From BRH-c25 sp964447145 (GTDB lineage: Bacteria > Bacillota > Clostridia > Lutisporales > Lutisporaceae): DNA of 14,697 bases. The first letter of the stretch is position 1. The number at the start of each line of letters is the position of its first letter. The position numbers were made by a program, and so were the translations under genes. Of the stretch, positions 7,191 through 14,311 are shown piece by piece. The notes beneath the pieces are model-generated. The model saw only the letters and a program-made list of their open reading frames with translations. It had not been told where the DNA came from and did no database searches. Location: NCBI GenBank assembly GCA_964447145.1, contig CAYURW010000065.1, positions 1 through 14,697 of the forward strand. Reading direction: 5' to 3'.

Positions 7191-7790
7191 TTGAAATATA
7201 AGATATTCAGGGCTGCACTTTTGTTGATACTTGCCGTTTTGCTTGTTTTGATCAATATGCCTTTTGAAGATAAAAACAGTCCTGTAGTCTTTACAATTCC
7301 CGGACTGCCCCGCCCTATTGCAAAAACCCCGGTTGTAATTACCTCTGCAGGTCAAAATTCCGATACGTATATAATTCAGGATATAACAAACCAGCTGATG
7401 ATTTCGAGTCTTTTCATGCCCCAGGCCAATGATACAGATCTGGAGGATGTCAAAACGGTAGTTTTTGCAGTGGGCTACAGTTCTTTGGGAGCAAAGTATA
7501 AGGATACAAGCTACGAAGAAGAAATAAACCGCGTGAAAAAACTTTTGGAAAAGGCAAAGAAGGATAAGTTGACGGTTCTAGTTGTTGCCTTAGGGGGGGA
7601 TCATGCAGACAGAAATAAGACGGAAGGACTTTTGAGGCTTGCTGGCGCCCGGGCAGATTATTTAATTGGCTTAAGGGGGTCAAACAGTGAAATAATAATG
7701 ACTGAGCTGGCAGAGGAAGAGAATATACCATTGACATTGGTTAACAGTGTAAACGATGTACTTAGGTCCTTTGCCTCAGCTTTCCGATAA
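7191..7790 (+). CDS. DUF6305 family protein, membrane-anchored
   Basis: A 199-residue protein with an N-terminal membrane helix (about 5-23) and a predicted extracytoplasmic alpha/beta domain. The KTPVVITSAGQNSDTYIIQD stretch, the VVFAVGYSSLGA turn, the ADYLIGLRG segment and the ENIPLTLVNS ending match my recollection of DUF6305, a family without known function. No cysteine lipobox is present. The TTG start at 7191 lies 18 bases after the stop of the solute-binding protein gene, with AAAGGG at 7175-7180 as a ribosome site, so the two are surely cotranscribed. The repeated hydrophobic strands and glycine turns suggest a Rossmann-like ligand-binding fold; this is inference. Its position between a binding protein and a kinase points to a role in signal input. 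Confidence 0.65.
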   Translation: MKYKIFRAALLLILAVLLVLINMPFEDKNSPVVFTIPGLPRPIAKTPVVITSAGQNSDTYIIQDITNQLMISSLFMPQANDTDLEDVKTVVFAVGYSSLGAKYKDTSYEEEINRVKKLLEKAKKDKLTVLVVALGGDHADRNKTEGLLRLAGARADYLIGLRGSNSEIIMTELAEEENIPLTLVNSVNDVLRSFASAFR

Positions 7791-7791
7791 T

Positions 7792-7809
7792 GGCATTTTA
7801 TCAAATGCC
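7792..7809 (+). other. Small perfect hairpin after the DUF6305 gene
   Basis: GGCATTT (7792-7798) and AAATGCC (7803-7809) form a 7-bp stem with a TATC loop, two bases after the stop codon. No T-run follows. It may protect or partially stop the upstream message, or have no role. Confidence 0.4.
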
Positions 7810-7888
7810 TGCGGTGTGATGCACACAAAACGCATAAGGAAGATGCTGAAAAAAGAATCAGGCGGACAGATTGAAGGTGTATGTCATT

Positions 7889-9313
7889 ATGACAGACGAA
7901 ATAAAAATTAGGGAGATTAAATATCCAAAAATTATATTGACAGGGGGGGTTTTTCTCACCCTAATTGGAATGCTGTTTCCCATCCTTTCACAGAACCTAT
8001 GGTATAGTGTGATTATGAAAACAAGGGAAGCCATTATCACCGGAGACAGCGGACATCTTATTCTTGCATCCGCTTTTGTCAGCTCCCTGCATTCTCTCCA
8101 GAGCGTTGCCCTATATATGGGGACTATACTGACAGTCTTTTATTCAAGGTCTGATAAAGGGTTAAAATCCTTTGATATACTTCTTGTTTCCTTGATTATG
8201 ATCATTCTTTTGCACTGGATCAGCTCAAGAATTCTTGAAATACCCTGGGAGCCTGTATCTACAATATTAGCTTCAATTATTTCCCTGTATCTTTTTGAAA
8301 GGTTATTTGGAGAGACCAATAGCTTTATCCAGGTATTTATAGTTTCAATACAAGTCTTTTTTGCTTTTCACTGGTTGGATATAATGCCTTCTTTTTCATT
8401 GTACCGATTTGGGAGAAGTGATATTTTATATAGCATCAAAATTGCAGGCATTTATCTTAAAGCATATACAGTCCTTAACTTCACAGGATTTGCTTTTTTT
8501 CTGCCTTTTATTATGTCAGCATTTATTACCGCAACCCTTTTTATAAGCTATTCCCAAAACATACGTATGGTGAGGGAGAATTATGAAAAAGAAAATGAAA
8601 TAAGAAACATAAGGGCAGAGGCACTTGAAACCAGAGTATACCAGGAAGTAAAATCCCTTGTGCATGATCTAAAAACACCTCTGGTGACAATTCGGGGACT
8701 TAATTCCCTAATGCTATCATCAAATGGACATGAAAAATTATTGGAGTATGGAAACCGCATTGAAAATTCTGTAACAAAAATGAGTGAGATGATTTCAAGC
8801 TATCTTTACGAATCCTCAAGGCAAAGAATTAAAATAGCTGAACTGGTCAACTTCATCAGGGCGCAGCTGCCATTAGAGGATGAAAGGATCAGGTTTGTCA
8901 TAGATATTGAAGAGGGGCTTCCGGATATATATATCAATAAGATACGAATAGCAAGGGCTGTGATAAATATACTTGAAAATGCTATTGTAGTTCCTTACAA
9001 GCAGGACCACAAGAATATAAATGTTAAAGTCAAAGGGGTTCCCGGGGGGGTAAACATAATTGTTAGGGACAATGGCATAGGAATCGAGGACTCCGAAATG
9101 GAAAGGATATGGGAAATCGGCTATTCTTCAAACAGCACATCCGGAATGGGTTTGCCCTTTGCAAAACGGGTGATAGAGGATAACATGGGGACAATAGAAA
9201 TTACAAGCCATATAGATGAAGGAACCACAGCAACTGTTTTTTTACCGTCAGCAGACAGCTCTGAAATAGACGAAGTGAATAATATGGAAGGATCGGATGG
9301 GCATAATCAATAG
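7889..9313 (+). CDS. Multi-pass membrane sensor histidine kinase
   Basis: A 474-residue kinase from ATG 7889, chosen because GAAGGTG (7873-7879) lies in front of it. A TTG at 7871 would add six residues. The first 220 residues hold about six hydrophobic segments (near 15-34, 57-86, 95-113, 122-141, 146-165 and 196-220) joined by short loops. There is no extracellular PAS, Cache or similar domain. A coiled linker leads to the phosphoacceptor motif VHDLKTPL with H259, then an ATPase domain with N box NILENAI (N364), G1 DNGIGI (D394) and G2 SGMGLPFAKRV. All kinase motifs are intact. It probably relies on membrane helices or on the two anchored proteins encoded upstream for signal detection. Its partner is very likely the regulator encoded 70 bases downstream. 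Confidence 0.9.
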   Translation: MTDEIKIREIKYPKIILTGGVFLTLIGMLFPILSQNLWYSVIMKTREAIITGDSGHLILASAFVSSLHSLQSVALYMGTILTVFYSRSDKGLKSFDILLVSLIMIILLHWISSRILEIPWEPVSTILASIISLYLFERLFGETNSFIQVFIVSIQVFFAFHWLDIMPSFSLYRFGRSDILYSIKIAGIYLKAYTVLNFTGFAFFLPFIMSAFITATLFISYSQNIRMVRENYEKENEIRNIRAEALETRVYQEVKSLVHDLKTPLVTIRGLNSLMLSSNGHEKLLEYGNRIENSVTKMSEMISSYLYESSRQRIKIAELVNFIRAQLPLEDERIRFVIDIEEGLPDIYINKIRIARAVINILENAIVVPYKQDHKNINVKVKGVPGGVNIIVRDNGIGIEDSEMERIWEIGYSSNSTSGMGLPFAKRVIEDNMGTIEITSHIDEGTTATVFLPSADSSEIDEVNNMEGSDGHNQ

Positions 9314-9383
9314 TTTTTCTGCAGCTTCAACGGGTATGGGTTATGCAAATAACTATGCAAACATATGATTTGGGGGGATAGAA

Positions 9384-10019
9384 TTGGCAGTAGAAAATGC
9401 GCCTGAAATTGTGATAATAGATGATGAAGCCGATATTCTTTATACGCTCAAAGAGATTTGCACCCATGGCGGATGGAAAGCCGTTACTGCATCCAACGGA
9501 AAGCAAGGCTTTGAGTTATGCAAAAAACATAAACCAAAGCTTGTATTGGTGGACTATCATATGCCGGATTGGGATGGGCTGACAACCGTAAAAAAAATCA
9601 GACAATTGGACAATTCCGTTTCAATATTGGTATTGACTGTCGATGAGAGGCAGGAAATAGCCGAGAAGTTCATTGCAGCCGGAGCAACTGACTTTGCTAT
9701 TAAACCAATCAAGTCACCGGATCTTATTTCCCGAATTAAAATAAATCTGAAGATCAATGAAATCCAGGAGAAATTCGAAGCGGACAAGCACCAGATATAT
9801 ATTGACAAGGGGATAAGTCCAGCTACTTTGAGTATTATTTGCGACTATTTCAAGGAGCAGGACAGGGAACTCACAATAGATGAAATAACCATCGGACTTA
9901 ATTTGGCATATCAGACTGTGCATAGATATATACAATATATGATTGAAGAAAACAGCCTAACAGTCATTCCCACATACGGGCAAATCGGCAGACCGAAAAA
10001 CAAGTATAAACTGCTTTAA
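9384..10019 (+). CDS. Response regulator, CitB/DcuR-like
   Basis: A 211-residue regulator. The receiver domain (about 8-122) has the acidic pair D13 D14, phosphoacceptor D57 (LVLVDYHMP), T85 and K107, all intact. The C-terminal domain (about 145-211) has a helix-turn-helix around LTIDEITIGLNLAYQTVHRY and ends with GRPKNKY, which resembles the DNA-binding end of CitB/DcuR regulators. The TTG start at 9384 has GGGGGGA at 9372-9378. Between the kinase stop and this start an 8-base TATGCAAA occurs twice (9342 and 9354). The gene ends three bases before a pair of long direct repeats, which makes the downstream ABC operon its most likely target. CitB regulators usually partner CitA-like kinases, so the pairing with an HDLKTP-type kinase is a little unusual. 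Confidence 0.88.
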   Translation: MAVENAPEIVIIDDEADILYTLKEICTHGGWKAVTASNGKQGFELCKKHKPKLVLVDYHMPDWDGLTTVKKIRQLDNSVSILVLTVDERQEIAEKFIAAGATDFAIKPIKSPDLISRIKINLKINEIQEKFEADKHQIYIDKGISPATLSIICDYFKEQDRELTIDEITIGLNLAYQTVHRYIQYMIEENSLTVIPTYGQIGRPKNKYKLL

Positions 10020-10022
10020 AAG

Positions 10023-10074
10023 TTTTCAGAGAAATATATTATTAAAACAGGAATATGATTAATTGTATAGAAAA
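10023..10074. repeat. Direct repeat copy 1, candidate regulator site
   Basis: This is the first of two 52-base imperfect direct repeats, 81 bases apart start to start, matching at 44 of 52 positions. The first 15 bases, TTTTCAGAGAAATAT, are identical in both copies and contain the small inverted repeat TTTC-AGA-GAAA. A GTATAGAA block near the end is also identical. Confidence 0.75.
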
Positions 10075-10103
10075 CGTTAAACTAAATAAAAAACTGTTAA
10101 GAA

Positions 10104-10155
10104 TTTTCAGAGAAATATGTTATAAAAGCAGGAACATGATAAACCGTATAGAATA
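10104..10155. repeat. Direct repeat copy 2, candidate regulator site
   Basis: This second copy has eight substitutions relative to copy 1 and no gaps. A more decayed partial third copy may start near 10177 (GAATTCAGAGCAGTTATATT), but that match is weak. The position, between a DNA-binding regulator gene and the promoter of an importer operon, suggests operator sites; this is inference. Confidence 0.75.
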
Positions 10156-10202
10156 AGCAATATGTAAAAGTTGCTTGAATTCAGAGCAGTTATATTCAGT
10201 AT

Positions 10203-10230
10203 TTTACATTTTGTGATGAATATATATAAA
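10203..10230 (+). promoter_or_regulatory. Promoter of the DUF3798 ABC importer operon
   Basis: TTTACA at 10203-10208, a 16-base spacer and TATAAA at 10225-10230 form a reasonable sigma-A promoter about 65 bases before the start codon. Its leader contains a short hairpin, TGGAAGGC (10244-10251) with GCTTTCCA (10255-10262) including one G-U pair. The promoter lies just downstream of the direct repeats, suiting control by an activator. Confidence 0.55.
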
Positions 10231-10295
10231 TAAGATTGGTACTTGGAAGGCACTGCTTTCCAGTCTAATAAATAAAATCAATGGAGGGGAATTTT

Positions 10296-11486
10296 TTGAA
10301 AAAGTATTTAGCATTAATGCTGGCAGTTGTAATGCTTTTAAGCTTTACAGCATGCGCAAAACCAGCAGAACCGGCAACAGGCCCGGCAGAACAGGCACCT
10401 GCTGCTCCTGAAAAAGCAGCTGCAAATTGGAAAATTGCAATAATCACCAACACTGTTTCACAGAATGAAGAGGAATACCGTTCAGCCGAATTTGTACAGA
10501 ATAAATACGGCAAGGACAAAATTGTTCATGAGCTTTGGCCGGACAATTTTATGACTGAACAAGAACAGATGATCAGTGTATTGACTAAGCTGGCTGCCGA
10601 CACAGATGTCAAAGCCATAGTCATCAATCAGGCTGTTCCGGGCACAAATCCGGCAGTTGACAAGTTCCTCGAGTCAAGGAATAAGGATGAGGTTCTTATC
10701 GTTTATGCATCACCTCAGGAAAATGCTCCTGACGTGTCCTCACGTGCTGACATCATCCTTCAACCGGACGAGCTGGCCATGGGACAAACTATCCCGAATC
10801 AGGCACTGAAACAAGGCGCCAAGACATTTGTGCATTACTCATTCCCGAGACATATGTCTATTCCGATACTTGCGGAGAGACGTACACTTATGAAAGCAGA
10901 ATGTGAGAAGATCGGTCTTAAGTTCGTCGATGCTACAGCTCCGGACCCCACCAGTGAAGCTGGCGTTACCGGTGCTCAGCAGTTCATTCTTGAAGACGTA
11001 CCCAAGATGGTAAAGAAATATGGTTTGGATACATCCTTCTTCTCCACCAACTGCTCTATGCAGGTACCGCTTATAAAGGCAGCCTTTGATGCTAAGGCAA
11101 TTTATACTCAGCCATGCTGCCCGTCACCTTACCATGGATATCCGTCAGCTCTTGGCTTGACAGTTCCCGAAGATATAGTCGGCGGTTTGCAGGATGTTAT
11201 TGATCAGACCACTAAGATCGTTGTTGATGCAGGCTTGGGCGGCCGTTTCTCCACTTGGCCTGTACCTGCAGCCATGATGGCTACTATTGCAGGCGCAGAG
11301 TATGCCGTTAAGTGGCTGAATGGTGAAACCAGCGGCAAGTTCGACAAAAAAGTTCTGGCAGAATGCATGTCTGATTATGCAGGGCTGGATATTACTTTGA
11401 ACCCCTATGTAGAAAAGGGCGTTTCATACGATAATTATTTACTGTTCTTAATGGACTTCCTGACATACGGTGATCTTCCAAACTAA
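10296..11486 (+). CDS. DUF3798 family substrate-binding lipoprotein
   Basis: A 396-residue lipoprotein. The start is taken as TTG 10296, because the ATG at 10281 overlaps the ribosome site GGAGGGG (10283-10289). The protein then begins with a classic signal peptide, MKKYLALMLAVVMLLSFTAC, whose lipobox cysteine is residue 20. An Ala/Pro-rich linker follows to about 42. The rest matches DUF3798 (PF12683), whose members resemble periplasmic binding proteins of the BMP/sugar type. Segments such as WKIAIITNT, VKAIVINQAVPGT and FSTNCSMQVPLIKAA fit alternating beta-alpha units. A paired cysteine occurs in QPCCPSPYHGYP. It is the extracellular receptor for the ABC importer encoded just downstream. 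The substrate is unknown; sugar or nucleoside-like ligands would fit the related transporters. Confidence 0.88.
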   Translation: MKKYLALMLAVVMLLSFTACAKPAEPATGPAEQAPAAPEKAAANWKIAIITNTVSQNEEEYRSAEFVQNKYGKDKIVHELWPDNFMTEQEQMISVLTKLAADTDVKAIVINQAVPGTNPAVDKFLESRNKDEVLIVYASPQENAPDVSSRADIILQPDELAMGQTIPNQALKQGAKTFVHYSFPRHMSIPILAERRTLMKAECEKIGLKFVDATAPDPTSEAGVTGAQQFILEDVPKMVKKYGLDTSFFSTNCSMQVPLIKAAFDAKAIYTQPCCPSPYHGYPSALGLTVPEDIVGGLQDVIDQTTKIVVDAGLGGRFSTWPVPAAMMATIAGAEYAVKWLNGETSGKFDKKVLAECMSDYAGLDITLNPYVEKGVSYDNYLLFLMDFLTYGDLPN

Positions 11487-11535
11487 TAGCCGTATGGGAA
11501 TTTAAGTTGCATCCTGGCAACTGAAGGGTAACTTG

Positions 11536-11580
11536 TAATGAGGGTGTTTCAATACTGTTCGGCTTGAGACATCCTCATTA
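11536..11580 (+). other. Long stem-loop between the binding protein and ATPase genes
   Basis: A 17-base stem (11536-11552 with 11564-11580) including two G-U pairs closes an 11-base loop; the outer eight pairs are TAATGAGG/CCTCATTA. There is no T-run. Such structures often stabilise the binding-protein message so that it outnumbers the ATPase and permease messages. A smaller hairpin, AGTTGC/GCAACT, lies at 11505-11522. Confidence 0.65.
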
Positions 11581-11629
11581 AGTTTGCAAACCGCTATACA
11601 TAATAGCATATGTGACAGGAGGGATTAAA

Positions 11630-13228
11630 TTGAGTGACAACCTACTTAGTATCAAAAACGTATCAAAAGAGTTTTACGGCAACCGTGTGCTAAAAGACAT
11701 CAATATGGAAATAAAAAAAGGTGAAATCCATGCTCTGATAGGAGAAAACGGGGCAGGTAAATCTACATTGATGAATATTCTGTTTGGTATGCCGGTGATT
11801 AATGAAACAGGCGGATACCAGGGAAGTATTGAACTTGAGGGTAAAGAGGTTACATTTAATTCTCCCCATGAGGCTATGGCTCATGGAATTGGGATGGTGC
11901 ATCAAGAGTTTATGCTGATACCCGGTTTTACTATCACAGAAAACATCAAAATCAACCGTGAACTGACTAACCCAAACCTGGTTAGCAAGGTATTCGGCAA
12001 GCAATATGAAGGCTTAAACATGAAACAAATGAACGATGATGCACGTAAGGCACTTGACATTATGGGCATGGGTATAGAGGAATATACCCTGGTGGCAGGG
12101 CTGCCGGTAGGGCACATGCAATTTATTGAAATCGCCAGGGAAATCGATAAGACCGGGATCAAACTTCTTGTCTTTGATGAACCCACCGCAGTTTTGACTG
12201 AATCTGAAACCCAAAACCTGTTGGATGCCATTAAAAAGCTGGCAGCACAAGGAATCGGCATCATATTTATCAGTCATCGTTTGGAAGAAATAATGCAGGT
12301 TTCTCATCGTGTCACCATTTTGAGGGATGGTGAGCATGTAGTGACCAAGGACACTAAGGATACCAATGTGTACGAAATCGCAGAACTGATGGTTGGCCGT
12401 AAAGTATCTTTGGATCGAACAGGTTCAGCTTCCCGGCAGATCAGCGATGAAATTGTCCTTAGCATCAAGAATCTTGAGGTCAAAATGCCCGGAGAAGCAG
12501 TTAAGGGTTTCAACTTAGATGTAAAGAAGGGTGAAATAATAGGCATCGGGGGTTTGGCCGGACAAGGAAAGCTTGGTGTTGCCAATGGTATTATGGGAAT
12601 TTTCCCGGCAAGGGGGCAAGTGGTATTTGAAGGGAGCCCGCTTGAACTGAATAACTCCAGGGGAGCCATTGTTGCCGGATTAAGCTTCCTCAGTGAAGAT
12701 AGGAAGGGCATAGGGCTCCTACTGGATGAGTCTATTGAGTTAAACGCTATTTTTACAAGCATGCAGATTAATAATGAATTTCTTAATACCTTTGGTTTTA
12801 TCAAGATCATAGATTCTAAAAAAGTACGCAATCATACAAATAAGATGATCAAAGACCTTGATATTAGGTGCACCTCATCTCTGCAACATGCTGGCAGTTT
12901 ATCCGGAGGCAATCAACAAAAAGTTTGCATGGCCAGGGCTCTTACCCAGAAACCCAAACTGCTTTTGGTCAGCGAGCCTACCCGGGGTATTGATGTAGGC
13001 GCTAAGAAGCTTATTTTGGATTTGCTCAAAAAACTCAATGAGGAACAGGGGATGACAATTGTCATGACATCATCTGAATTAGCGGAGCTTAGAAGTATTT
13101 GCGACAGGATAGCCATTGTTGTCGACGGTAAAGTAGAGGGCATCCTATCTCCTGATGCTTCAAATGCAGAATTTGGTCTTATGATGTCCGGTGCCCGTAT
13201 AGATTCCCAGTCAGGGGGTGCTAAATAA
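11630..13228 (+). CDS. ABC importer ATPase with two nucleotide-binding domains
   Basis: A 532-residue double ATPase of the RbsA/MglA type that powers the importer from the cytoplasmic side. The start is TTG 11630, six bases after GGAGGG (11618-11623); a GTG at 11612 lies before that site. Domain 1 has Walker A GENGAGKST (38-46), Q92, a degenerate signature (LPVGHMQ, 158-164), Walker B LLVFDE with E184, and H216. Domain 2 has a strongly degenerate Walker A (GGLAGQGKL, about 307-315), a good signature LSGGNQQ (424-430), and Walker B LLLVSEPTRGIDVG with Ser448 where Asp is usual. A broken second Walker A is common in this group, whereas the Ser is notable. Only one composite site may hydrolyse ATP well. 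The next gene starts on the base after the stop codon. Confidence 0.93.
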   Translation: MSDNLLSIKNVSKEFYGNRVLKDINMEIKKGEIHALIGENGAGKSTLMNILFGMPVINETGGYQGSIELEGKEVTFNSPHEAMAHGIGMVHQEFMLIPGFTITENIKINRELTNPNLVSKVFGKQYEGLNMKQMNDDARKALDIMGMGIEEYTLVAGLPVGHMQFIEIAREIDKTGIKLLVFDEPTAVLTESETQNLLDAIKKLAAQGIGIIFISHRLEEIMQVSHRVTILRDGEHVVTKDTKDTNVYEIAELMVGRKVSLDRTGSASRQISDEIVLSIKNLEVKMPGEAVKGFNLDVKKGEIIGIGGLAGQGKLGVANGIMGIFPARGQVVFEGSPLELNNSRGAIVAGLSFLSEDRKGIGLLLDESIELNAIFTSMQINNEFLNTFGFIKIIDSKKVRNHTNKMIKDLDIRCTSSLQHAGSLSGGNQQKVCMARALTQKPKLLLVSEPTRGIDVGAKKLILDLLKKLNEEQGMTIVMTSSELAELRSICDRIAIVVDGKVEGILSPDASNAEFGLMMSGARIDSQSGGAK

Positions 13229-14311
13229 ATGTCAAAAAATAATGATAAACAAAGTAATGAGCTTAACAATAGTTTGGCCGCCTCTGCAGTAAAAAGCATT
13301 GGTTTGCCTACTCTGATTATTGCTGCATTTTTCTTATTGGTAATAGTTACAGCAGCCATCCTGAATCAATCCTTGGCGATTTTGTTCAGTGATATACTGC
13401 GCCGTTTTGGTATGAATGGTATATTGGTTTTGGCCATGGTTCCTGCAATTAAGTCCGGAACAGGCCCTAACTTTGCTTTACCCCTGGGCATCATTTGCGG
13501 TTTACTGGCTTGGACAATTGGAATTGAAATGGGCTTTATCGGCTTAAAATTGATCCTTATTACTGCATTAATGGCAACGATTTTTGCTGTCATAACCGGT
13601 TACCTCTATGGCAAGCTATTAAATGCAGTAAAAGGTGCAGAGATGACAATTGCAACCTATACCGGTTTTTCCATAGTTGCCCTTATGTCTTTAGTTTGGC
13701 TCATGGCACCCTTTAAAAGCAAACAAATGGGTTGGATGATGGGCGAGGGTCTTCGGGAAACCATTAAGCTGGACGGGGTGAAAGCAGGCCAGATCATTAA
13801 CGATTTTTTATCCTTTGAAATATTTGAAGTCAAGATACCTACAGGTTTGCTTCTGACATTCTTTGCATTTTGCTTCTTAGTTTGGTTATTTTTCAGGACA
13901 AAAACAGGTATAGCAATAACCGCCGGCGGCAGCAATCCTGAATTCGCCGCAGCCTCCGGTATCGATATTGATAAAAACAGGGTAATTGCCAATATTTTGT
14001 CCACGGTCCTAGGTGCCCTTGGAATAATTCTTTATTCCCAAAGTTATGGCTTTTTCCAGCTGTATTCGGGACCATTGATGATGGCATTTCCTGCTGTTGC
14101 CGGAGTCCTTATCGGCGGGGCAACTGCCTCAAAGGCCAATATTTCCCACGTTATAATCGGTACATTCCTATTTCAGGGTCTGCTTACGGCATCAATGCCT
14201 GTAGCAAATCAGTTATTTGAAGGAACCGACCTATCCGAGATAATGCGTGTGGTACTGCAAAACGGCATTATTCTTTATGCACTTACACAGGTCAAAGGAG
14301 GTGCCAAATAA
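13229..14311 (+). CDS. ABC importer permease, BPD_transp_2 family
   Basis: A 360-residue integral membrane protein of the ribose/galactose/nucleoside importer permease family (PF02653). About eight to ten hydrophobic segments lie between residues 25 and 355. The cytoplasmic coupling region, AGGSNPEFAAASGIDIDKNR (232-251), is the family hallmark that contacts the ATPase. The ATG directly follows the ATPase stop codon, with AGGGGGTG at 13213-13220 as ribosome site. It overlaps the next permease gene by one base (TAATG), a typical sign of translational coupling. The two permeases probably form a heterodimeric channel for the substrate captured by the DUF3798 lipoprotein. Confidence 0.92.
   Translation: MSKNNDKQSNELNNSLAASAVKSIGLPTLIIAAFFLLVIVTAAILNQSLAILFSDILRRFGMNGILVLAMVPAIKSGTGPNFALPLGIICGLLAWTIGIEMGFIGLKLILITALMATIFAVITGYLYGKLLNAVKGAEMTIATYTGFSIVALMSLVWLMAPFKSKQMGWMMGEGLRETIKLDGVKAGQIINDFLSFEIFEVKIPTGLLLTFFAFCFLVWLFFRTKTGIAITAGGSNPEFAAASGIDIDKNRVIANILSTVLGALGIILYSQSYGFFQLYSGPLMMAFPAVAGVLIGGATASKANISHVIIGTFLFQGLLTASMPVANQLFEGTDLSEIMRVVLQNGIILYALTQVKGGAK

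Noticed and set aside
10020..10280. The repeats as the beginning of a CRISPR array
   Set aside because: There are only two clear copies, 52 bases long with eight mismatches, and no cas genes; regulator sites fit better.
11902..12831. Long ORFs on the minus strand opposite the importer ATPase
   Set aside because: They lie fully inside a well-conserved ATPase gene and their products show no domain; they are shadows of the coding strand.
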